Origin: JANMJD01 sp963828405
GTDB lineage: Bacteria; Actinomycetota; Acidimicrobiia; Acidimicrobiales; Ilumatobacteraceae
Assembly (NCBI GenBank): GCA_963828405.1
Contig: CAWHEG010000031.1
Location: forward strand, 3,038,001-3,102,000
DNA length: 64,000 bases
Direction of reading: 5' to 3'
Shown: positions 1-9,661 of the stretch, piece by piece
Numbering within the stretch: position 1 is the stretch's first letter
How the letters are laid out: each line of letters opens with the position of its first letter
Notes under the pieces: model-generated
What the model was told of the DNA's origin: nothing
The model's database searches: none
What the model saw: only the letters and a program-made list of their open reading frames with translations
Made by a program: the position numbers and the translations under genes

Positions 1-283
1 CCGACGTTCGCCGTCCAGCCGGGGAATCCGTAATCGCCGCCGCTGACCGTCACCCCGTGGAACGGTTCGCTGTCGGTGGCCGGGGCCAGTGGCGTCGCCC
101 ATCACCGTCGCCCCCGGTGGCTCGTTCATCTCCCAGTCGGCGACCACCGTGGCGGCCGACGCGGCGCCGCCTCCGGCCGACGACGCACCCGACGACGATG
201 GCGGCCACGGCGGCGACCCGCGTCCCGAGACCGACCCACCGGGATCGTGCCGCCACTGGAGAGGATCGCCCGCGCTGCGCCAT
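1..283 (-). CDS. Secreted LamG-like protein, N-terminal part (cut by window edge, frameshifted)
   Basis: Reading from 283 leftward gives a basic start, a hydrophobic signal segment (GTRVAAVAAIVVGCVV) and then, after a one-base frame change near 165-180, an Ala-rich cleavage region followed by VVADWEMNEPPGATVM. That WxMNEPxGAxxM pattern is typical of the first strand of LamG/concanavalin-like domains in secreted actinobacterial proteins. A second frame change follows near 85. The gene runs off the left edge, so catalytic or repeat domains are not visible. The family call is inferred from the short segment; export is well supported. Confidence 0.5.
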
Positions 284-378
284 ACGACCGCGGATGGTAG
301 TCGGGCACGGGGGCGAGCGGACCCGGCGATCCCGAGGATTCCGCCACCTGCGGTGGGCAATGGAGTAGGAATGGGGCC

Positions 379-1719
379 ATGAGACCTATGCAGCGGGCCG
401 TACTCGGCGGTCGTCCTGGGCGGCCTGGCGGCCTGCGGTGGCGGTCGCCCGGAGGTGACCGCCGGCGAGGCCGGCCGCATCGTGGCCACCAACCCCGCAC
501 CGGCCGCGCCGATCGTCACACCGCCGCCCACCGTCGCTCCGGCGGCGGCCCCGACGCCCGAGACCGCCGAGCCGGCGACGCCCGGAGACGCGCGCCGAGC
601 GCCGCGTCCGTGGTTCCCGCTCCGGTCGTCCCGGCGGTGACCGAGCCGCCGACCACCCCGGCGCCGCCGGTGATCGACCCGCTCCCCGGGGTCGACCAGA
701 TCGCCACCGTCCAGGCCGCCACCCAGCAGGTCGCCGACCTCGAGCACCCGCTTGGCCATGGCCTGGAACCCGGCCGACGGCTCGCTGTACGTCGCCGGGC
801 AGGACGGCGTGATCTGGCGCTTCGACGAGACGGGGACGCCACAGGTCGTGCTCGACCTGGCCGGGCGGGTGACCCCATTCGCCCCGGGCTCCGAACGCGG
901 CCTGCTCGGGATGGCCTTCGGGCCCGACGGGCGGATGTTCCTCGATCTCACCGACCTCGACGACGACACCAACGTCGTGTCGATGGCGATGAACGGGATC
1001 ACTCCCGATCCGGCCACCGAGTGGCTGGTGCTGTTCGTCGAGCAACCCGGGGTCGGCCACAACGGCGGCAACCTCGTCTTCGACCGCGCCGGCAACCTCT
1101 ACGTCGGGATGGGGGACGGCGGGGGGAGCAACGGCCGCGACGCCCAGGACCCGTCCAAGCTCCTCGGCACGCATCCTGCGCATCCGCCCGAAGGCGGACG
1201 GCCCCGGGTACGACATCCCGCCCGACAACCCGTTCGTCGGCGACCCGCTGATCCGCCCGGAGAAGTGGGTCTACGGGTTCCGCAACCCGTGGAAGTTCTC
1301 GATCGACGACGACACCGGCGACCTGTGGCTCGGCGACGTCGGCAACTCCGAATGGGAGGAGATCGACCGCGTGCCCGGCCGGCGGGCAGGGCGCCAACTA
1401 CGGCTGGTACTGGTTCGAGGGCAATCACCAGCGCCACTCGGGCGCCCCGGCCGATGTCGTGGCGCCCGTGTGGGAGTGGAGCCACCAGGTCGGCGTGGCC
1501 TCGGTCGGCGGCTACGTCTACCGAGGCTCGGCCATCCCGCAGCTGCGCGGGGCCTACGTGTTCGGCGACCTGACCGGCACGGTGTGGGCGGTCGGCGTCG
1601 ACGGTGTCGAACGGCTCCCGATCCGGCTGAAGGGCCTGGACGGCTTCGGGGAGGACCCGACCGGCGAACTGTGGATGACGAGCATCTGGGGCCCCGTCGT
1701 CAAGATCGTGCCGGCCTGA
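379..1719 (+). CDS. PQQ-dependent sugar dehydrogenase-type lipoprotein (five frameshifts)
   Basis: Extracytoplasmic beta-propeller of the glucose/sorbosone dehydrogenase type, expected to oxidise sugars with PQQ. The pieces read in order: signal peptide with lipobox LAAC (about 407-435), a Pro/Thr-rich linker, then propeller motifs including GLLGMAFGPDG, VGHNGGNLVFDRAGNLYVGM, YGFRNPWKFSIDD and LGDVGN. Reading needs single-base corrections near 400, 595, 745 (extra T), 1172 (extra C) and 1375 (extra C). The complete set of domains with only one-base errors argues for sequencing error rather than decay. Start is ATG 379 or 388. A larger paralogue lies at 26395-29310. Confidence 0.75.
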
Positions 1720-1871
1720 CGGCGACCCCGTCCCGGCGGGAGTGCGACGGGGTCCACCCGGGCCTGGTCTGCCACCGATCGAGCCGTCAGGCCTCCGGTT
1801 CGCTAGGTTCTCGGTTCCCCAGACGATCGCGGTGCCGCCGCAGATCCAGACCCGATGGGAGACGCCCGCCT

Positions 1872-2336
1872 GTGAGCACCGAGCGCGAGATCATGACCTG
1901 GAGCATCTTCGGCGACGCCTCACGGGAGCTGGCGCAGATGATCGCCGACGACGGGTTCGAGCCCGACATGGTGCTGTCGATCGCCCGTGGGGGCCTGCTG
2001 ATCGGCGGCGCCCTCGGCTACGCCCTGTCGGTGAAGAACGTCTACACGATGAACGTCGAGTTCTACACCGGCGTCGACGAGCGGCTCGAGGTGCCCCGCA
2101 TCCTGCCCCCGGCCCCCGACTTCGTCGACCTCGCCGACGCCCGCATCCTGATCGCCGACGACGTGGCCGACACCGGCCACACCCTGCTCAGCGTGCAGGA
2201 GTTCTGCTCCGGCAAGGTGGGCGAGGTCCGCTCGGCCGTGCTCTACGAGAAGCCGCACTCACTGGTCCGCTGCGAGTACGTCTGGAAGCAGACGGACGGT
2301 GGATCAACTTCCCGTGGAGCGATCAGGACCCGGTGA
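1872..2336 (+). CDS. Phosphoribosyltransferase family protein (3' frameshift)
   Basis: Type I phosphoribosyltransferase, likely purine/xanthine salvage-like. The GTG at 1872 gives a natural start (VSTEREIMTWSIFGDA). LSIARGGLLIGGALGYAL forms the pyrophosphate-loop region, and ILIADDVADTGHTL is the PRPP-binding motif with its paired acidic residues. Near 2300 a base is missing: the other frame continues as RWINFPWS, the usual C-terminal sequence of this family, so the true stop lies downstream of the in-frame one given. The exact substrate cannot be read. Convergent with the next gene. Confidence 0.75.
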   Translation: MSTEREIMTWSIFGDASRELAQMIADDGFEPDMVLSIARGGLLIGGALGYALSVKNVYTMNVEFYTGVDERLEVPRILPPAPDFVDLADARILIADDVADTGHTLLSVQEFCSGKVGEVRSAVLYEKPHSLVRCEYVWKQTDGGSTSRGAIRTR

Positions 2337-2355
2337 CGAAGCGCGGACTGGTCGG

Positions 2356-3922
2356 TCAAGGACGCCTGAGCACGACCGTGGCGCAGTTGCGCCCGCTCGC
2401 CCCCCAGATCCCCGCTCCGGGGAAGGTGGCCGCCCCGGTGAGGTACAGGCCGGCGACCGGGGTCTCGTAGCGGGTCAGCTCCGGCTGGCGGGAGCGCAGC
2501 GCGGCCAGCGGCCCGCCCCCGAAGCTCGTCGCATGGCCGCGGGGCAGGTTGAACTCCGACTCGTAGCGGTCGGGCGTCATCGCCCGCCAGTCGGCGATGC
2601 CCCCGAGGAAGCCGTCGTCGACCACCTCGGCGTAGCGCTCGAGCCAGCGCCGCGGTTCGCCCGAGCCCGGCCACCCGCCCGGGACGGCGATACGGGGTGA
2701 ACAGGGCCTCGAGACTGAAGACGTGGTGGGCCGGCGTCCCCATCGACGGGTCGAGCACGCTCGGGAGGTTGGCGAACAGGATCGGGCGGTCCATCACCTC
2801 GCCGACGCCATCCGCCGGTGGCCCTCGTGGATCTGGGCGACCGTGGGCACGATCATCGCCGACGGGTGGAGCGGGTCGAAGCCGAGCCGGTCGACCAGCC
2901 GATCGTCGACCTGGAGGTAGCGGGGGAGCCCGGTGACCGCGGCGTCGATCTTCGACTCGAAGCCCTCGGCGTGCGTCGCCGCCCGCCAGCGTTCGATGAG
3001 CTCACGGGCGCGGGCGCCCGCCGGAGGGTGTTCGAGCCATTCGACGAACGTGCGGTGCGGGTCGCAGGCCGAGATCACCCGGGGTGCGGTGATCTCGGTA
3101 CCGTCGGCCAGCCGGACGCCGCGGACGGCGGCGGCGCCGCACAGGATGGCGGCCACCCGGGCCCCGGTGCGCACCGATCCGCCGCTCGCCTCGAACGCGG
3201 CCCGAAGGCCGTCGGTCAGCGCCCCGCTGCCCGCCGACCGGACGCCCGACGCCGGCCACGTGGCGGATGGCGTAGGTCAGCGCACCCAGGCCCGTGCCCG
3301 GCGTCTCGGGCGACAGTCCCCACACCGCCGGGCCGGTGGCCAGCGCCGGCGCGATCACCTCGTCGGCGGCGAAGAACTCGCGCATCACCCCGGCCGCGCT
3401 CATCCGGCTCCAGCGCAGCAGCGTCGCTGCGCCCCGCCCTCGCCGGCCGACCACGTGGCGCAGCAGGCCCATCGCCGACGGCGGCGCCACGGCCGCGGCG
3501 AGGATCAGTTCCACCGCCGGGACGGCGGCCGCCGCGTAGCGCCGGTAGCCGGCGACATCACCGGGGTAGGTCATCGACAGACCCTCGAGCGTCGTCTCGA
3601 CGCTGCGGAACACCGTCCAGGCCGGCCCGCCCGACCAGGGGACGTTGAGCTGCCCGGGCTCGACGTCCAGGTACTCGACGCCGAAGTCGGCGAGGCGCAG
3701 CTCGTCGATCACCGGCGTCGTGCGCAACGTGATGTGGTCGCAGTTGCAGATGTTCACCCGCACGCCGCACGCCGACTCCGTCGAGGCGCAGCCGCCGACG
3801 GCGGTTCGCGCCTCGAGCAGCACGGTGCGCAGCCCGGCGCGGGCGAGGTAGTTGGCGCAGACCAGCCCGTTGTGGCCCGCCCCGATGACGATGGCGTCGG
3901 CATCGTGGCCTGGGGCGCTCAT
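2356..3922 (-). CDS. CrtI/phytoene-desaturase-like FAD-dependent oxidoreductase (three frameshifts)
   Basis: NAD(P)/FAD-dependent oxidoreductase of the carotenoid desaturase/isomerase superfamily. The N-terminus from ATG 3922 has the Rossmann dinucleotide motif IVIGAGHNGLVCANYLA followed by VVLLEA-type and GGCAS elements. The C-terminus carries GLYLTGAATFPGAGIWGASG, the second FAD-contact motif. Single-base errors near 3230 (extra G), 2800 and 2695 break the frame. When these are repaired, a protein of about 520 residues results, normal for the family. No other carotenoid genes are next to it, so the substrate is open. Confidence 0.75.
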
Positions 3923-4075
3923 CGCCCCCGCTCGGCTCGCCCGTTGCTGACCACGGGGTCATTGTGCCATCGCCTCGGCCGGCCCGCCGCCGCCGGCCGC
4001 CCGGCCGGCCCGTGACCGGGCCGACGCCGGGCGATGGCCCGGCGGCCCGGGATCGGCCCGGTACGGTGCCGTGGT

Positions 4076-4873
4076 GTGAGCAGCGCAATCAGGCGTCTCG
4101 GGGAGCTGCGCGGGCCGCAGGTCGCCTCGGCGATCACCCCCCGGTCGATCTTCGTCCAACCACTGGGGGCCATCGAGCAGCACGGCCCGCACCTGCCGTT
4201 CAACACCGACGAGGTGATCGCCACCGCGGTGGCCGAGGCGGCGGCGGCCCGGGCGGTGGACAGCGGGCTCGACGTGTGGCTCCTGCCCACCCTGGCTTAC
4301 ACCAAGTCCAACGAGCACGCCTGGAACGCCGGCACGATGTGGCTGTCGGCGACCACGCTGCTCGCCGTGCTCGACGACGTCGGGCGCTGCATCGCCCGCA
4401 CCCGGGCCCGCCGGCTGGTCTTCCTCAACGGTCACGGCGGCAACAGCGCGCTGGTCAACGTGGCCAATCGGGAGCTCCGCCTGGCCCACGGCCTGATGAC
4501 CTTCCTCGCCCACCCGGGCGTGCCCCCCGACCAGGGCGGCGCCTCGCCGGCCGCCGAGCTCGGCATGGGCATCCACGGCGGCGCCGAGGAGACCTCGCTG
4601 ATGCTCCACCTGCGCCCCGAACTGGTCGACATGTCGGCCGCCGTGCGCAACGTCCCGGCCGGCCTGGCCCCCAATCGCCACGTGCGCTTCGGCGGCCGGG
4701 TCAGCTTCGGCTGGCTGTCGGACGACTTCGGTCCCGACGGCCACATCGGCGACCCGACCACGGCCACGGCCGAGCACGGCGCCTCGTTGTTCGAGGGTGC
4801 CGTGGCCGGCTTCGTGGAGGCGCTCCACGAGGTCGCCGTCTTCGACTTCGGCCTGGGCGGCGATGGCGGCTGA
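4076..4873 (+). CDS. Creatininase family amidohydrolase
   Basis: Zinc amidohydrolase fold of the creatininase/MftE family, which opens cyclic amides or hydrolyses related amides. Visible metal-site motifs: the EQHGPHLPFNTD segment (Glu, His, Asp ligands), NGHGGN in the middle, and GIHGGAEETS near residue 165. GTG 4076 (VSSAIRRLGELRG) fits family starts better than the upstream ATG in low-complexity DNA. About 265 residues, the normal length. It is divergent from the CrtI-like gene and directly upstream of a VOC protein. No mycofactocin partner genes are seen, so a catabolic role is more likely than a peptide-modifying one. Confidence 0.85.
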   Translation: MSSAIRRLGELRGPQVASAITPRSIFVQPLGAIEQHGPHLPFNTDEVIATAVAEAAAARAVDSGLDVWLLPTLAYTKSNEHAWNAGTMWLSATTLLAVLDDVGRCIARTRARRLVFLNGHGGNSALVNVANRELRLAHGLMTFLAHPGVPPDQGGASPAAELGMGIHGGAEETSLMLHLRPELVDMSAAVRNVPAGLAPNRHVRFGGRVSFGWLSDDFGPDGHIGDPTTATAEHGASLFEGAVAGFVEALHEVAVFDFGLGGDGG

Positions 4874-4914
4874 GGCGGCCGACGCCCAGGCGACCGATCC
4901 CCGGGGCGGTCCGG

Positions 4915-5457
4915 ATGCTGAGCTTCGATCTGGTGACCATCGACGCCGAGCACCCCGACCGGTTGGCCGCCTTCTGGCGGGCCGCGCTCGGGCTGATCGA
5001 GGTCGAACGGGAGGACGGCGACCGCTGGCTGGTGCTCGCCTCGGCCGACGGGACGCGGCGGATCGGGGTGCAACGGGGCCGCCACCGACCCGGCGGGATC
5101 CACCTCGACCTGAGCTGTTCACCGGCGGAGTTCGCCGCGGAGGTCGTCCGGCTGATCACGCTGGGAGCGCGCCGCACCCGCCCCGACCGCACGGAGGCGT
5201 ACGGCGCCATCGCCAACCTGGCCGATCCGGAGGGCAACCTGTTCGACGTGTGCGCCTACGGCGCCCAGCCATGGCGTAGGCGGAGGCACCCGATGCTCAA
5301 GCCCCCGGACGCGCAGGGAGCGCCGGGCGAACCCGGCGCTCCCTGCGAACGATCGGCGTCAGGACGGGTCAGAGACCCGGGGCGCCTGCGCAGAACGAGT
5401 TGTCGACCACGGTGCCCGCGGCGACGTCGGCGGCCAGCTCCACGCCGCGCTTGGTGA
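4915..5457 (+). CDS. VOC (glyoxalase-like) family protein
   Basis: Small vicinal-oxygen-chelate domain: MLSFDLVTIDAEHPDRLAAF opens the first beta-alpha-beta module, and the closing module has GAIANLADPEGNLFDVCA, the usual metal-glutamate region. The stop of the open frame at 5457 is probably not real. The reading frame runs through a strong terminator hairpin at 5312-5347 and into the opposite-strand gene, and a one-base shift would end the protein at 5279. It follows the creatininase by about 40 bases and is probably co-transcribed. Function unassigned. Confidence 0.7.
   Translation: MLSFDLVTIDAEHPDRLAAFWRAALGLIEVEREDGDRWLVLASADGTRRIGVQRGRHRPGGIHLDLSCSPAEFAAEVVRLITLGARRTRPDRTEAYGAIANLADPEGNLFDVCAYGAQPWRRRRHPMLKPPDAQGAPGEPGAPCERSASGRVRDPGRLRRTSCRPRCPRRRRRPAPRRAW
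5312..5347. terminator. Strong bidirectional terminator hairpin
   Basis: Perfect 16-bp inverted repeat, CGCAGGGAGCGCCGGG paired with its complement, closed by a CGAA tetraloop (5328-5331). It lies between the converging VOC gene and the importer substrate-binding gene, so it can stop transcription from both sides. No clear T-tract, as is common in GC-rich actinobacteria. Confidence 0.85.
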
Positions 5458-6574
5458 ACACGTCCTTGACGATGTCGACGAGGCCCTGGGCGCGGGCCTC
5501 GTCGAGCGAGCAGTAGTCGCCGGCCGTGCCGTTGGCCGATATCACCGGTATCGGCCATCAGCTTCATCCCGGCGGCGTTCAGCTCGGCGTGTCACCTTCC
5601 AGTAGGTGTCGTAGACGTGTCGGTGATCTCGACCAGCTTGGCGTTGACCGGCGTCGGGGGCCCCGAGGTAGTCGACCCAGGCCTGGGCCAGCTTGGGCAC
5701 GAGCGAGCGCGAGGCAGGGCGACAGCGCCTCCAGCTTGTCCTTGCGGACCGTCATCGCCGCCGGGTAGTCGCGGAAGCCGATGCTGTCGATGAGCAGGTA
5801 CTTGACCGGGGCGGGCTTGCCGTCCTTCCAGTCGATCGTGTTCTCGTACTGGTAGATCTCGTTGCTGACGAAGCCCTGCTGGATGAAGTTGCCGCTGTTG
5901 GCCACCCAGGTGTCGGGTGCACCGCCGTAGGTCGGGTCGGACTGGCTGGACTTGATGTAGCCCTTGGTGATCATCCAGTCGATGTAGGTGGTCTTGTCGA
6001 AGTGGAGCACCTTCGCCCCGGAGGCGGCGATGTCCTCGGGCTTGTCGATCGTCAGCTGGGCCGGATCCCACATCAGCATCTGCGGGTTGATCTCCAGCGT
6101 CTTGGCGACGGCGACGACCGGCGAGGACTTCGAGTCGCGCACGACGTCGGACAGGTTGACGTAGCCGAAGGTGATCTCGTCCTTCGTGTACATCTCGGCC
6201 GTGACCTGGTTGAACGAGATGGCGTCGCCGCCGGCGCGGATCTCGACCTCGGTGACCCGCCGACGGCGTACTTCGGGTCGATCGGGCCGGAGTAGCGGAA
6301 CGTCGCCTTGTCGATCGTGCCCGTGTCGCCGATGAACTGGTACGTGCCGCCGTGCTCGATCTCGGGCCACCAGTCGGTCTGGATGACGACCTTGGCCGGG
6401 CAGACCGCATCGCCGCCGCCCGCGGCAGCGGCTGTCGTGGCGGCTGCCCGGTGCCGCCCGGCGCGGCGGCCGTGGTCGCCGCCGAGTCGGTGCGGGTCGT
6501 CGGAGCCACAGGCACCGGCGACGAGGCTCGAGGGCCACGACACCGACGAGGGTCATGCGGGAACTACGGGTCAT
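5369..6574 (-). CDS. NitT/TauT-type ABC transporter substrate-binding lipoprotein (several frameshifts)
   Basis: Solute receptor of the importer encoded with the permease and ATPase immediately upstream on this strand. Starts ATG 6574. After a one-base correction the signal ends in the lipobox LVAGACGSDD. A Thr/Ala/Gly linker follows, then CPAKVVIQTDWWPEIEHGG, ITFGYVNLSDVVRDSKSSPV and QQGFVSNEIYQYENTI, typical of NMT1/ThiY/SsuA-like receptors. The C-terminus reads TVVDNSFCAGAPGL before the stop at 5369. At least four single-base frame errors (about 6535, 6440, 6260, 5725-5560). Ligand unknown; the neighbouring deaminase suggests a nitrogen heterocycle. Confidence 0.75.
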
Positions 6575-6628
6575 CAGGTCTCCCCCTGAGTAAGTGAACG
6601 TGGCCGAAATGCTAGTTGGCCGGGAGGG

Positions 6629-7502
6629 TCAGGCCTCGGTCCGCGCCGATTCGTGCCACGTACGCAACACACGGTTCGACAGCCGGCTGAAGGCGACGAA
6701 GATCAGGATGCCGAAGAACGAGGCGACGAGGGTCGCCGCGAACATCTCCGCCGTGCGCAGGTCCTTCTGGTAGTTGTTGATCAACCGGCCGATGCCGATC
6801 GAACCCTGGGTGAAGAAGAAGTCGCCGACCACGGCGCCGATCACGCAGCCGCCGGCGGCGATGCGCAGGCCGGTGAAGATCGACGGCAGGGCGCCCGGGC
6901 AGCTCCAGCTTCCACAGCCGCGTCGCCCGGCCGGCCTGGTGCAACGTGAACAGCTCGTGGTGCGAGCGGTCGGTGGACTGCAGCCCGAACAGGGTGTTGA
7001 TGATCACCGGGAAGATGGCGATCAGCACGCAGGTGAGCACCCGGGCGTTGAGGCTGGCCCCCAGCCAGATCTTCAGCGTCGGCACCAGGGCGAGGATCGG
7101 GATGGTCTGGATCAGCACGGCATAGGGGATGATCGCCTGCTCGACCCACTTGGCCTGGTTCATCAGGATGGCCACGAGGATGCCCAGGACCGTCGAGATC
7201 AACAGCCCGATCAGGGCGACCCGTCCGGTGGTCAGCATCGCCTCGAGGATCGGCTTGAGCCCCTGGCGCCCGGTGCCCTTCCAGGTGAGGAAGCCCTTGT
7301 GGAGCACCTCGTGGGGCGGCGGCAGGGCCACCCGACGCCGGTTGGCGTTCATCACCCCGTAGGAGATCAGGTACCAGATGCTCGTCACGATGCCGAAGAC
7401 GACGAGCGGGGGGATCAGCCGCTTGGCCCGGGTGGCGGCGCTCGTGCCCGACTCGTCACCGAGCGCGCCGGACAGGGCGGAGTCGTCGACCTGGGTGATC
7501 AT
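6629..7502 (-). CDS. ABC transporter permease, NitT/TauT type (one frameshift)
   Basis: Inner-membrane permease of the binding-protein-dependent transport family. The N-terminal half shows a membrane segment (PPLVVFGIVTSIWYLIS), then ALIGLLISTVLGILVAILM and the AVLIQTIPILALVPTLKIWL region characteristic of SsuC/TauC/ThiX-like permeases. One extra G near 6895 breaks the frame; the remainder (IGAVVGDFFFTQGSIGIG, last membrane helix) continues to the stop at 6629. Start ATG 7502 overlaps the ATPase stop (ATGA), showing translational coupling. About 290 residues after repair. Confidence 0.85.
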
Positions 7503-8302
7503 GCGTGGGCCTCTTTCAGCCCGTGTGAGATCCGCCCGGAGATCTGGGCGAACTCGGCCGAGTAGCGCACGTCGCTGGCCCGCGGGTAGGCGAACGGGAT
7601 GCGGACGTCGTCGATGATCCGGCCCGGGCGGGCCGACATCACCAGCACCCTGGTCGACAGGAACACGGCCTCGGCGATCGAGTGGGTGATGAACAGCGCG
7701 GCGAAGTTCTCGTGCTGGAACAGGGCGAGCAGCTCGTCGTTGAGCCGCTCGCGGCTGATCTCGTCGAGGGCGCCGAACGGCTCGTCGAAGAGGAACACCG
7801 ACGGCTTCATCACCAGCGACCGGGCCAGCGAGCAGCGCATCCTCATCCCGCCCGAGAGCTGCTTGGGGTACTTCGACTCCTGCCCGTCGAGACCGACGAG
7901 TTGCAGCGCCTGGTCGACCTTCTGGCGCAGCTCGCCCACGGGCATCCCGTGCAGCTCGCCGAGCAGTTCGACGTTTCGGCGCACGGTGCGCCAGGGCAGG
8001 AGCGTGGCGTCCTGGAACACGTAGCCGATCGAATCGCGGTCGATCCTGCAGGACCCGGAGGTCTGTGGCGTCAGCCCGGAGGCGATGCGCAGCAACGTCG
8101 ACTTCCCACACCCCGACGGCCCGACGACGGTGACGAACTCGCCCCGGTTGACCCCGAACGAGACGTCGTCGAGGGCATGGGTCCCGTCGGGAAAGACCAT
8201 GCTGACCCGGTCGAACTGCAGCGCCGACGCGCCCGGCGCGCCCGGTGCACCCGCCTGGCGTCGCGGTGCGCCCGCCGGCCCGCCGGACTGCTGTTTGGCC
8301 AC
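7499..8302 (-). CDS. ABC transporter ATP-binding protein, NitT/TauT type
   Basis: Intact 267-residue ATPase that energises the importer. Walker A VGPSGCGKST (around residue 62), Q-loop YVFQDATLLPW, signature LSGGMRMR, Walker B VFLFDEPFGALD and switch histidine in FITHSIAEAV are all present. The first 27 residues are a low-complexity Gly/Ala/Pro extension. Order ATPase-permease-receptor on one strand with an ATGA overlap indicates one operon. First fully intact gene after the error-rich left end. Confidence 0.93.
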   Translation of the reverse strand: MAKQQSGGPAGAPRRQAGAPGAPGASALQFDRVSMVFPDGTHALDDVSFGVNRGEFVTVVGPSGCGKSTLLRIASGLTPQTSGSCRIDRDSIGYVFQDATLLPWRTVRRNVELLGELHGMPVGELRQKVDQALQLVGLDGQESKYPKQLSGGMRMRCSLARSLVMKPSVFLFDEPFGALDEISRERLNDELLALFQHENFAALFITHSIAEAVFLSTRVLVMSARPGRIIDDVRIPFAYPRASDVRYSAEFAQISGRISHGLKEAHA

Positions 8303-8398
8303 CGTCTCCCCCTGGGAATCGACTGTCTGACATGGGTGCCGGGTGGGGGCGGTGTGCTTGAGGTGCCCCGCGTTCGGCGGCGCGTTTCTAGCACCGGT

Positions 8399-9589
8399 TC
8401 AGGGGGTGATGTGCATCGGGATCCCGCCGCGCCACACCCGCCGCCCGACCGGCTGGAGGGCGACGGCCTCGCGCAGGCTGCCCCCGGGTACGGCCACGAG
8501 ATCGGCCACGTGGCCGGCGGCGACCTCGTGAGCGCCGAGCCCGAGCGCCACACGGGCTGCCGTGGAGCAGGCCGCATAGGCGGCTGCGGGCAGCAGGTGC
8601 CCGACCATCACCATCAGCGCCGCCGTCTCGAACGGATCCCCCTTGCCGACCAGGTTGAACGGGTCCTGCAGGTTGTCGGCCCCGGCGGCCACGTTCACCC
8701 CGGCGGCGCGCAGCGCGCCGAGCGCCGTCAGACCGCGGGGCATCGCCTGGGTGCTGCCGCGTCCCTGCAGGTAGAGGTTGGTCTGGGGGAGGGCGATCAC
8801 GCTGATCCCGGCCGCGGCGATCTTGTCGGCCACCCGCCGTTGCACGGCGGGGGTCTGCATCCCGAGGCTCACGCAGTGGCTGGCGGTCACCGGCAGGGGG
8901 AATCCGGTGGCGGTCACCCGGTCGGCCAGGTCCTCGACGGCGAGCATCGCCGGATCGAGCGTCTCGTCGACGTGCAGGTCGACGCCGCAGCCGGCCTCGG
9001 CGGCCAGGGTCAGGAAGACCTCGTTGGCCTGGGCCGGGTCGACGTCGAGGTGCGGGCACCCCCCGACCAGGTCGGCGCCGTGGGCCAGGGCATCGCGCAG
9101 CCGGGCCCGGTTGTCGGCGCCTGCGCTGCCCGTGATCGGCCACCCGGCGAGGCAGCAGATCTGCAGCTCGACCAGGTCGGCGAGGCGGCGGCGGACCTCG
9201 ACCAGCGCCTCGATCGAGCGCAGTCCGTGCTCGGCGGTGGCATCGGCATGGGTGCGGATCGCCGTCACCCCGTTGGCCGCCATCAGCCGCGCCGCCCGCT
9301 CGGCCCGCTCGATCGTGTCGGCGACGGTGACCAGCGCGCGGTTGGCCTCCATCGCCACGATCGCTCCCATCAGGTCGCCGGTGGGGTTGTCGATCCGCTC
9401 GGCGAGGAACGCCTTGTCGAGGTGGGCGTGGGGTTCGACGGGGGCGGTGAGCAGCACGTACCCGGTGAGGTCCTCGGTCTGCTCGCCCGGCTGGGCGACC
9501 AACCCGAGACGGACGTCGTCGATCCGCCCGGCACAGATCCGCACGTCGCCGAGGGTGCTGTCGGGGAGTGTGGCGTTGGTCAGCAGCAT
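8399..9589 (-). CDS. Cytosine-deaminase-like amidohydrolase
   Basis: Metal-dependent amidohydrolase of the cytosine deaminase (CodA-like) group, which deaminates cytosine, isoguanine, creatinine or related rings. PVEPHAHLDKAF is the HxH metal motif with the HLDKAF signature of this group. Further His/Asp ligands appear in LHVDETLD, VTASHCVSLG and AAGADNLQDPF. ATG 9589 is chosen because GAGGAG lies six bases upstream; an earlier start has no ribosome site. It sits upstream of the ABC importer on the same strand, so it probably acts on the imported compound. Confidence 0.85.
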   Translation of the reverse strand: MLLTNATLPDSTLGDVRICAGRIDDVRLGLVAQPGEQTEDLTGYVLLTAPVEPHAHLDKAFLAERIDNPTGDLMGAIVAMEANRALVTVADTIERAERAARLMAANGVTAIRTHADATAEHGLRSIEALVEVRRRLADLVELQICCLAGWPITGSAGADNRARLRDALAHGADLVGGCPHLDVDPAQANEVFLTLAAEAGCGVDLHVDETLDPAMLAVEDLADRVTATGFPLPVTASHCVSLGMQTPAVQRRVADKIAAAGISVIALPQTNLYLQGRGSTQAMPRGLTALGALRAAGVNVAAGADNLQDPFNLVGKGDPFETAALMVMVGHLLPAAAYAACSTAARVALGLGAHEVAAGHVADLVAVPGGSLREAVALQPVGRRVWRGGIPMHITP

Positions 9590-9661
9590 GATTCGCTCCT
9601 CTGTCAAGCGGCAACCTACTGCCGGCGACTCAGGCTGCCGGCGAGTCAGGCTGCGGGCGAC

